NCBI RefSeq assembly: GCF_000019965.1
Contig: NC_010571.1
Coordinates: forward strand, 2,923,001-2,987,000
Source of the DNA: Opitutus terrae PB90-1
GTDB taxonomy: Bacteria > Verrucomicrobiota > Verrucomicrobiia > Opitutales > Opitutaceae
DNA: 64,000 bases
Reading direction: 5' to 3'
Each line of letters begins with the position of its first letter. Within the stretch, counting starts at the first letter, position 1. The position numbers and the translations under genes are program-made. The notes under the pieces were generated by a model, which worked only from the letters and a program-made list of their open reading frames with translations, was not told the DNA's origin and made no database searches. Shown one piece after another: positions 51,559 through 58,486 of this stretch.

Positions 51559-51992
51559 ATCCGATCCGATGGCGCGGCTGGCTGATTGCAGCCGTCATTT
51601 TTGTGCTGGGCGTCGTCGTGGGCGGCGCGAGCGTGACGTGGTTGGGTGCGCGGGCGGTGCGCCGTTCACTACAAGGCGGGCCGGGCGCCCCGGCCGGGCT
51701 CGCGGAACGCGCCGCAGTGCGGATTGGCGCCGATCTCCGCAAGAACCTCCAGCTGACGCCAGACGAGGCGCAGCGCGTGCAGGCGATCCTTGATGAGTCG
51801 GCGGCGAATCTGCGCACGATGCGACGTGAAGCATTGCGAAACGCGCGGGCGGAGCTGCGTAGCTCGATGCGGCGAATTGCGGCGGAACTGCCGCCGGAGA
51901 AACGCGCGCAGTTCCGCGAAATCATGGTGCGCCGCTTCGAGCGGCTCGGTCTGCGAACCCCGGCTGGTCCGGAAGCGCAAGAGCCGGAGTAG
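51555..51992 (+). CDS. CpxP/heavy-metal-resistance-like membrane-anchored protein
   Basis: A 145-residue protein with one N-terminal membrane helix (residues 8-30: WLIAAVIFVLGVVVGGASVTW) and an outer helical domain. LRKNLQLTPDEAQRVQAILDES is the LTxxQ-like motif of CpxP/Spy/CnrX-type proteins, followed by long charged helices. These act as periplasmic sensors or chaperones, often tied to sigma/anti-sigma units. It is the last gene of the operon starting at 50121. Confidence 0.78.
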   Translation: MNPIRWRGWLIAAVIFVLGVVVGGASVTWLGARAVRRSLQGGPGAPAGLAERAAVRIGADLRKNLQLTPDEAQRVQAILDESAANLRTMRREALRNARAELRSSMRRIAAELPPEKRAQFREIMVRRFERLGLRTPAGPEAQEPE

Positions 51993-52056
51993 CGGACGAG
52001 TCCACCAGTTGCCAGACGGCGGCCGGGCTGGCCGCGCTCCCGCGCAGGCGTAATCG

Positions 52057-53334
52057 TCAGCCGAGCAGCTGCCGGTTGGCGCGGATGAGCGCGAGCCGCT
52101 GATCGACGGACTTCCGCGTCGTGAATCCATCTTCCGGCGTGTTGAGACACCAGTCGACGAGCTTCGCCACGGAGGTGCGCGCGGCGTAGCAGCGCGTGTC
52201 GGAGCCACCGTAGTAAATGATCACGGTGTCATCCGGCATCCGGATCCAGCCGTTGGTGAAGGTGACATTCGACACGTCGCCGACGCGTTCGGTGAACCGC
52301 GGTGAGATGAGATGGCCGCCGGGACGCGCGATCAGCTTCGAGGGATCCTCGAGCGACGTCATGAACATGTAGATCGTGTAGCGGAGGCCGGCGGCGCAAC
52401 CGCGGACGCCGTGCGCGAGATGCAGCCAGCCCTTGTCCGTTTTGGCCGGTGCCGGGCCCTGGCCGTTCTTCACCTCCTTGATCGTGTGGTAGGCGCGCTC
52501 CTCGATGATCTTCTCCGGTCCGGTCACGCCCGTCGTGATGTCATCGCACAGCGTCCAGCCAATGCCACCGCCCGAGCCGACGTCGATGAATCCGTCCATC
52601 GGCCGCGTGTAGAACGCGTATTTTCCGCCGACGAACTCGGGATGAAGCACGACGTTGCGCTGCTGCGAGGCGGGCGTCTTCAGGTTCGGCAGTCGTTCCC
52701 ATTTCTTGAAATCCTTCGTACGCACCATGCCGGCCTGCGCGACGGCCGAGGAGAGGTCGCCATGCGGTGCGTTCGGGTCTTTCGATTCCGAGCAGAACAC
52801 GCCGTAGATCCAGCCGTCCTCGTGGAACGTCACGCGCATGTCGTAGAGATTCGTCTCGCCGGGCATTTCGGGGATGTCGCAGGGCTCGTCCCAGAACCGA
52901 AAGTTGTCGACGCCGTTGGGCGACTCGGCGATGGCGAAGAAGCTCTTGCGGTCGGCGCCTTCGATGCGCGCGACGAGGTGGGCCTTGCCGTTCCAGAAAA
53001 ACGCGCCCGGGTTGTAGGCGCCGCCGACGCCCAGTCGCTCCATGAAGAACGGATTCGTGGCCGGGTTGAAATCGTAGCGCCACTCGAGCGGCACGTGATG
53101 GGCGGTGAGGACGGGATATTTGAACCGCTCGTAGACGCCGTTTTCCCAGTCGGTCTCGACCGGGTTCTTGCGCTTGAGAAATTTCTCATGGGCGGCGCGG
53201 ACCGCCTTCACGCGTGCGGTGAAGAGCTTGTTGGACGCGGGTGCGGCGGGCTTGGCGGCCGGTTTGCGTGCGGCTGACGTGGTGGACGCGTGCGCGGCGG
53301 ATTTGGAGAATTTCGGGGCGGACTTGGATTTCAT
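52057..53334 (-). CDS. GH130_1 mannosyl-glucose phosphorylase
   Basis: A 425-residue cytoplasmic enzyme that matches 4-O-beta-D-mannosyl-D-glucose phosphorylases (GH130 subfamily 1): YDFNPATNPFFMERLGVGG, YNPGAFFWNGKAHLVARIEG, ADRKSFFAIAESPNGVDNF, MRVTFHEDGWIYGVFCSE and NVVLHPEFVGGKYAFYTRP, five-bladed propeller throughout. The reaction would release mannose 1-phosphate plus glucose. The first ~35 residues are a Lys/Ala/Ser-rich extension unlike other members. It is next to the epimerase gene that makes its substrate, on the same strand. Confidence 0.9.
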   Translation of the reverse strand: MKSKSAPKFSKSAAHASTTSAARKPAAKPAAPASNKLFTARVKAVRAAHEKFLKRKNPVETDWENGVYERFKYPVLTAHHVPLEWRYDFNPATNPFFMERLGVGGAYNPGAFFWNGKAHLVARIEGADRKSFFAIAESPNGVDNFRFWDEPCDIPEMPGETNLYDMRVTFHEDGWIYGVFCSESKDPNAPHGDLSSAVAQAGMVRTKDFKKWERLPNLKTPASQQRNVVLHPEFVGGKYAFYTRPMDGFIDVGSGGGIGWTLCDDITTGVTGPEKIIEERAYHTIKEVKNGQGPAPAKTDKGWLHLAHGVRGCAAGLRYTIYMFMTSLEDPSKLIARPGGHLISPRFTERVGDVSNVTFTNGWIRMPDDTVIIYYGGSDTRCYAARTSVAKLVDWCLNTPEDGFTTRKSVDQRLALIRANRQLLG

Positions 53335-53349
53335 GGTGCGGAGAGTCTT

Positions 53350-53400
53350 GAGAATGAGTTCAGAGTCTAGAGCCGAGAGCGGAGAGTCTAGCGCGGAGAA
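53350..53400. repeat. AGAGTCTAGAGC-type units
   Basis: Near-tandem copies of a unit around GAGTCTAGAGCCGAGAG, related to those at 46040 and 57399. Confidence 0.6.
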
Positions 53401-53566
53401 TTGAGAATGCCGCGACAGGAATTAAGAACCAAAGCGAGCCGAGACGTGGGGCCGCGATGCCCTTGTCGCAGCGGATTGATGAGGATTGGAGACATCGACG
53501 CGACGAGGGCGTCGCGTCCCCAGAAACCCGACGGAGAAAGCCTGTCAGGGCGGTGGAAGTTAGCCC

Positions 53567-53595
53567 GGATATTTCACGAAGTTCGTGAAATATCC
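53567..53595. repeat. Perfect hairpin GGATATTTCACGAA-G-TTCGTGAAATATCC
   Basis: Two perfect 14-base arms around a single base. It sits downstream of the epimerase gene. The AT-rich stem differs from the other repeats of the window. Confidence 0.9.
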
Positions 53596-53774
53596 GCCCT
53601 CCGGGCCGACTCTGTCGGGGCTAGCCGCGACAAGGTCGCTCCGCCGCAGGCGGACGGAAATTTCGGACTGAGCTTCACTCCTGTTCATGAAATTTCCGGG
53701 TTCGGAATCCCAGAGCGGCCGAGGGCGGCCGCGCTCCCGAGGCTTGGCCTAAAGCTTACGCCTATCGCCTGGTG

Positions 53775-54986
53775 CTACCTGCGAGCCAGCGCGCGCAGCC
53801 GGGCAGGCGCTTCCAAACCCGTGCGGCCATTGTGATACGGGCATTTCCAGAAACTCACCTTGAGCTGATCCGCGAGCACCTTGCCGTCACGCGTCACGCC
53901 GCGCAGCCATTCGCCGCGTTGTTTGTCGATCAAACGCTGATCGATGAAATCCCAGCAACGCAGCGCCGCTTGCAAGTGGCGCTCGTCGTGCGACAGCGCG
54001 TAAGCGTTGAGGAACCCGACCACCGCTTCGGCTTGCGGCCACCACTCCTTGTTCGTGTCGGTTAGCCCGCGCGGGCCGCCCTCGTTGTAGATGCCGCCGT
54101 CGGCATCGACGCCTTCGGCAAGCGTCACGTCGGCGATCCGGACGGCGAGCGGGTGAATCCGCGCCGTGAGCGAACTGTTGCCCAACACCTCTGCGGCCTC
54201 GGTGAAGAGCCAAGCCGCCTCGATGTCGTGGCCATAGGAAATCTTGTCGGAACGCAGTGACCAATCATGGGCGAAGAACAGTCCGAGGTGGCAGGTTTCC
54301 GGATTCACGATCCGGTCGAGCATCGTCTCGAGCAGTCGGGTCTGAGCGCGCCGCAGGGAGGCATCGGGCCACACGCGGAGAAGGTTGGTGTAGGCCTCCA
54401 TCACGTGCAGGTGCGTGTTCTGCGACTTGGGCTCGTTGAGGTCGACGTCGCTCAGCCGCATGTCGGCGATCGGCTGCCAGGAGCGCGAGAACGCCTCGAG
54501 ATAGCCGCCGTAGTTCGAGTCGCGGGCGTATTTTTCCAGCAAGCGGAAGACAGCGATCGCGGTGTGCAGCGCGGCGGGCTCGCCGGTGGAGCGATAGTAT
54601 TCCGCCAGTGCGTAGATGGCGAACGCCTGCCCGTAAACCTGTTTGCGATCGCGGAGCACGCGCCCGTCGGCGGCGATCGACCAGTAGAATCCGCCGCAGT
54701 CGCCGTCGGCGAAGTTCGTCAGCAGATCCGCATAAGCGCGGTCGGCCATCGCGCGATAGTCGGAGTCGCCGTAGCGGTGGTAAGCGGCGGAGAAGGTCCA
54801 GAGGATCCGGCAGGTGAGGAGTGCCCCGCGCTCGGCGTTGCAGTCCACGGTGAGCTCGTTCGTGAGCGCACCGAAGAACGTGCCGCGTTCGTGGTCGACG
54901 ACGTGACGGATCCAGAACGCGAGGATGTTGGAGCGCAGGTCGGATTCGATCCGAGCGGCGTAGTCGGTTAAGTCGAACGAAGGCAT
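53775..54986 (-). CDS. Cellobiose 2-epimerase (AGE family)
   Basis: A 403-residue cytoplasmic (alpha/alpha)6-barrel enzyme of the N-acylglucosamine 2-epimerase superfamily, closest in length and motifs to cellobiose 2-epimerases. Key segments: RIESDLRSNILAFWIRHVVD, RDRKQVYGQAFAIYALAEY, NTHLHVMEAYTNLLRV, SYGHDIEAAWLFTEAAEV, KEWWPQAEAVVGFLNAY and WKCPYHNGR; the His residues in the last four are the expected catalytic ones. It would turn mannobiose into mannosyl-glucose, the substrate of the GH130_1 enzyme. It lies 15 bases after the GH94 gene, same strand. Confidence 0.9.
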   Translation of the reverse strand: MPSFDLTDYAARIESDLRSNILAFWIRHVVDHERGTFFGALTNELTVDCNAERGALLTCRILWTFSAAYHRYGDSDYRAMADRAYADLLTNFADGDCGGFYWSIAADGRVLRDRKQVYGQAFAIYALAEYYRSTGEPAALHTAIAVFRLLEKYARDSNYGGYLEAFSRSWQPIADMRLSDVDLNEPKSQNTHLHVMEAYTNLLRVWPDASLRRAQTRLLETMLDRIVNPETCHLGLFFAHDWSLRSDKISYGHDIEAAWLFTEAAEVLGNSSLTARIHPLAVRIADVTLAEGVDADGGIYNEGGPRGLTDTNKEWWPQAEAVVGFLNAYALSHDERHLQAALRCWDFIDQRLIDKQRGEWLRGVTRDGKVLADQLKVSFWKCPYHNGRTGLEAPARLRALARR

Positions 54987-55001
54987 TGGAGAGGCAGAAG
55001 G

Positions 55002-57386
55002 CTAGCCGAGGATCGCGACGATTTTTGAGTTGGGTTTGATCCGGCCGGCGGGGACGAGGTCGCCCTCGAGCGGCTTGCCATCGAGCGTGAGCGAGCGCAC
55101 GCCGGAGGAGACGCCGTGCGGGTTCTGCACCTCGATCGTGATCAGCCGGCCGCGGAAGTTGCGGCGCATCTTGAATCCGGGCCAGTTTTTCGGGATGCAC
55201 GGAGCAATGCGCAGTCCGTCGACTTCCGGCCGGATGCCGAGGATCCAGTGCGTGGCGCTGTAGTAGGCCCACGACGCCGTGCCGCTGAGCCACGGCACGC
55301 GCGAGGCGCCTTCGTTTACGTTGTAGCGCGAGTAGGTGGTCTGGCAGTGGACGTAGGGTTCGACCTGGCGGATCTCGGCGCGATCGTTGTAGGCCGACGG
55401 CATGAACGCGCGGTAGTAGGCGTAAGCCTGGTCGCCGTTGCCCTGCAGGCACTCGGCCATCACGGCCCAGCTCTGCGTGTGCGAGAAGATGCCGGCGTTT
55501 TCCTTGATGCCCGCGTTGAAGAGCGTGGCCTTCATGATTTCCGGGTTCGCTTTGATGAACGGCGGCGCACAGAGCATGAGCCCGTAAGGTGTCGCGAGTT
55601 TTTCCCGCATCGTCGCGAGCGCCTGCTTCGTCTGCGCCGGCGTGGCCGCGCCCGAGAGGATCGCCCACGCCTGCGTGTTCATGTAGACCTGCCCTTCGGG
55701 GAAGTTCTTCGTCCCGTAGATCGTGCCGTCCTGGCCAATCGCCCAGATGAACCACTCGCCGTCCCAGCAGGTTTTTTGGATTTTCTCGTCGAGTTTCGCG
55801 AGCTCCGCGCGCGCCCAGTCGGCTTCGCCGGGCTGGACAAGTTTTTCGGCAATGCCCGCGTAGACGTCCAAGCCGTAACGAACCTGGAAGGCGACGAACA
55901 CGCTCTCGCCGTGGTAGCCGAGTCGGATGCAGTCGTTCCAGTCCGCGGCGAGCCCGCAGGGCAGACCGTTGCGGCCGGTACGTTCGAGGTTGAATTCCAG
56001 CGCGCGGCGCAGATGGCCCAGCACCGTGGCTTCGCCACGGTCGGCGTAAGGCAGGACCTTCGAGTAGAAATCGATGTCACCGGTCTCGGCCACGTAGGCC
56101 GGGATGGTATTGAAGAACCACAGGCAGTCGTCGGAGCGGTATTCGTGATCTGGTGGCGGCGGTTCCTTGCCCGGCTGATGCGAAAACGGCTTGATGACGG
56201 GAATCGCGCCACCGTTAGCGAGCTGGCCCGTGAGCATCAGCTCGAGCCGTGACTGTACGCCGTCCTTCAGGAGCGGCGTGGCGCCAAGGATGTCCTGCAC
56301 CGTGTCACGGAATCCGAGCCCGTCGCGCTCCCCGTTGTAGACGAGCGAGGCGGAGCGCGACCATGAGTAGGTGATCAGCGCGTTGTAGGCGTTCCAGGTG
56401 TTGATCATCGCGTCGAAGTTCGCGTCGGGGGTTTCGACCTGCAGGTTCTTCAGCGGCGCGTGCCACGAGGCCTTCAGCTTCCGGAATTCCTCCTCGCAGC
56501 GTGCGGGGTTGCCGAACTCGGCGACGGTTTTCCAGCCATGCGACTTCACCGTGCCGAGCCCGAGCAACACGAAGACTTCCTTGGTCTCGCCCGGCGCAAG
56601 GGTGAGATCGGCCTGCTGGCCGCCGACGATGTTGTCACCTTCGCCGAGGAAGTTGGAGCAACGGCCCTTCACGACCGCGTCGGGCGCGGCATAGCCCCCG
56701 TAAGGTCCGCAGAAACGTTCGCGCGTCGTCTCGACGCCGGCGAGCGGCGTGCCGCTCAGGGCCATCCAGGTCCGGTTGCAGCTGGTGAGGTCCTGGCCAT
56801 CGAAATCGAAGTTCGGATTGCAGGTGATGCCGAGAATCCCGTCCTCGAGCGTCGCGCGGGTGATGAACTGCGAATACTGCAGGTTCACGAGGTCCTGGAA
56901 GGTGGACCACAGGTTGGCGAATTCGCAGTAGGTGAAGAGCGACAGCTTTCGCTCGCGCTTCGACTTGTTGGTCACGCGCAGCCGCCAATATTCGAAGGTC
57001 TGGCCGAGTGGCACGAAGTAGGTCGCTTCCGTCGTGATGCTGGCGTAGCGGCTCTCGATGATGGTGTAGCCCATGCCGTGCCGGCAGGTGGATTTGTATT
57101 TATCGAGCGGCTTGCCGACCGGCTGCCACGACGTGGACCAAAAGTCGCCGTTCTCCTGATCGCGCAGATAGAACAAGCGGCCGGGTTGGTCGAGCGGCAC
57201 GCTGTTGAATCGCATTCGGAGAAAACGGCCGGTGGCGCCGCTCTTGTAGAAGGAGTAACCGCCCGCGTGGTTGGTGATGATCGCACCGTATTCGGTTGAG
57301 CCGAGATAGTTGGACCACGGGCGCGGGGTGTCCGGGCGCGTGATCACATACTCGCGGGCTTTGTCGTCGAAATGGCCGTAGTGCAT
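55002..57386 (-). CDS. GH94 phosphorylase (cellobiose/cellodextrin type), copy A
   Basis: A 794-residue cytoplasmic GH94 enzyme. The N-terminal beta domain starts YVITRPDTPRPWSNYLGS and ITNHAGGYSFYKS; the (alpha/alpha)6 barrel contains SRSASLVYNGERDGLGFRDT, RSDDCLWFFNTIPAYVAETGD and GLAADWNDC, the latter giving the catalytic Asp. A C-terminal beta domain ends the chain. GH94 enzymes cleave beta-glucosides such as cellobiose with phosphate. It shares ~half its residues with the copy at 58487 and lies next to the epimerase, suggesting use of cello- and mannosyl-disaccharides from glucomannan. The exact acceptor is not predictable. Confidence 0.9.
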   Translation of the reverse strand: MHYGHFDDKAREYVITRPDTPRPWSNYLGSTEYGAIITNHAGGYSFYKSGATGRFLRMRFNSVPLDQPGRLFYLRDQENGDFWSTSWQPVGKPLDKYKSTCRHGMGYTIIESRYASITTEATYFVPLGQTFEYWRLRVTNKSKRERKLSLFTYCEFANLWSTFQDLVNLQYSQFITRATLEDGILGITCNPNFDFDGQDLTSCNRTWMALSGTPLAGVETTRERFCGPYGGYAAPDAVVKGRCSNFLGEGDNIVGGQQADLTLAPGETKEVFVLLGLGTVKSHGWKTVAEFGNPARCEEEFRKLKASWHAPLKNLQVETPDANFDAMINTWNAYNALITYSWSRSASLVYNGERDGLGFRDTVQDILGATPLLKDGVQSRLELMLTGQLANGGAIPVIKPFSHQPGKEPPPPDHEYRSDDCLWFFNTIPAYVAETGDIDFYSKVLPYADRGEATVLGHLRRALEFNLERTGRNGLPCGLAADWNDCIRLGYHGESVFVAFQVRYGLDVYAGIAEKLVQPGEADWARAELAKLDEKIQKTCWDGEWFIWAIGQDGTIYGTKNFPEGQVYMNTQAWAILSGAATPAQTKQALATMREKLATPYGLMLCAPPFIKANPEIMKATLFNAGIKENAGIFSHTQSWAVMAECLQGNGDQAYAYYRAFMPSAYNDRAEIRQVEPYVHCQTTYSRYNVNEGASRVPWLSGTASWAYYSATHWILGIRPEVDGLRIAPCIPKNWPGFKMRRNFRGRLITIEVQNPHGVSSGVRSLTLDGKPLEGDLVPAGRIKPNSKIVAILG

Positions 57387-57398
57387 GAGAGGGGAAGT

Positions 57399-57427
57399 CT
57401 AGAGCGAAGAGCTGAGAGTCTAGAGCA
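57399..57427. repeat. AGAGTCTAGAGC-type units
   Basis: Two copies of a GTCTAGAGC-centred unit between the PfkB and GH94 genes; same family as at 46040 and 53350. Confidence 0.6.
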
Positions 57428-57440
57428 GGAGAAAAGTTGA

Positions 57441-57494
57441 GGTAGGGATCGCTCTCCGAGCGATCCGCGGACGGCTCGGGGAGCCGTCCCTACC
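57441..57494. repeat. Palindrome GGTAGGGA...TCCCTACC with inner hairpins
   Basis: Outer arms GGTAGGGA and TCCCTACC enclose GATCGCTCTCCGAGCGATC and GACGGCTCGGGGAGCCGTC. Its right end overlaps the stop codon of the PfkB kinase gene (CTA at 57490-57492). Confidence 0.85.
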
Positions 57495-58431
57495 AGTCGG
57501 GCAGCGCGACGCCGCGATCGGCCAGGAAGGCGCGCACTTCGGCGAGGGTGGGCGAGGCCACGCAGCCGGGCGCCGTGGTGCACACGAGGGCCGCGACCGC
57601 GCTGGCGAACTGGAGTGAACGCTCGTCGCTCCAGCCGCGGAGCAGGCCGTAGATGAGGCCGCCGCGAAAGCTGTCGCCCGCGCCGGCGCTGTCGACGACG
57701 GTGACTTTGAACGCGGCGAGTTCGCGACGCGCGTTCGCGGGCTCGCCGCCGCGCGCATACCACAGTGGTTGCGAGCCGCTGGTGAAAACGACAAGACCGG
57801 ATGAACGCTGCAGGTAGTCGGCAAACAGCTTCTCGCGCGCCGCAGGCGATTTGGCGGCGTCGGGGTATTCGCGGTGAATCAGCTCGTTCGAGACAATATT
57901 CACGTCGGCCAGCGCGTGCAGCGGCGCATCGGCGCGGGCGTCGCAGGTGACCACGGGCAGGTTGGCGGCCTTGGCGGTGCGCGCAACCGCCAGCGTGGTG
58001 TCGCCGAACGCCGGGTCGACGCACACGATTTTCGCGGCGCGAATGCGCGAGGTGGTGGGCGGATTCCACTGCGGCGTGGTGAAGAGCAGGTCGACGTAGC
58101 GGCCGAACACCGTGCGCGACCCGCCATCGGAGATCACGATTTCCGTGGCGCCGCGGTAGCCGGGTTTGACGACGAGTCCGGCGCAGTCGATGCCGCGCGA
58201 CTGAAGAAACGCCAGCGTGCGACGGCACTCGGGGTTGTCGCCGATCCAATTGCCCTCGAGCGAGACCGTGGCGCCGAGTCGCGCCAGCACCATGGAGGAG
58301 CCCGCGGCTTCACCGCAGTGGTTTTCGAGGGTCTCGGCGATCTCGGCGTAACCGTCGGGTGCCGGATAGCGTGCCTTCAGGCGCACGATCGTCCCGGTGC
58401 TCACGTGGCCGAAGCAGTAGACGTCAGGCAT
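57490..58431 (-). CDS. PfkB family sugar kinase
   Basis: A 313-residue ribokinase/PfkB-family kinase. Seen: the N-terminal FGHVSTGTIVRLKARYP, the glycine pair GEAAGSSMVLARLGA, and the C-terminal catalytic motif VVDSAGAGDSFRGG with the base Asp. It probably phosphorylates a sugar or sugar acid released in the same cluster, such as mannose or a keto sugar. Its stop lies at the edge of a palindromic repeat. Between the two GH94 genes, same strand; gap of 55 bases to the upstream GH94 copy B. Confidence 0.9.
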   Translation of the reverse strand: MPDVYCFGHVSTGTIVRLKARYPAPDGYAEIAETLENHCGEAAGSSMVLARLGATVSLEGNWIGDNPECRRTLAFLQSRGIDCAGLVVKPGYRGATEIVISDGGSRTVFGRYVDLLFTTPQWNPPTTSRIRAAKIVCVDPAFGDTTLAVARTAKAANLPVVTCDARADAPLHALADVNIVSNELIHREYPDAAKSPAAREKLFADYLQRSSGLVVFTSGSQPLWYARGGEPANARRELAAFKVTVVDSAGAGDSFRGGLIYGLLRGWSDERSLQFASAVAALVCTTAPGCVASPTLAEVRAFLADRGVALPDW

Positions 58432-58486
58432 GGGGGCGGGGGAGGATAGGACCTATGGGATCGAATGGGACGAATAGGAGAGCAGC

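Larger units (their letters stand above)
53335..53774. other. Intergenic, dense with repeats
   Basis: A 440-base gap between the epimerase and GH130_1 genes (both leftward). It contains AGAGTCTAGAGC-type units (53350-53400), a CGACGAGGGCG-family half (53496-53517), a perfect 14-base hairpin (53567-53595), a second looser one (53653-53692) and a GGGCGGCCGCGCTCCC unit near 53712. No gene is seen. Confidence 0.6.
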
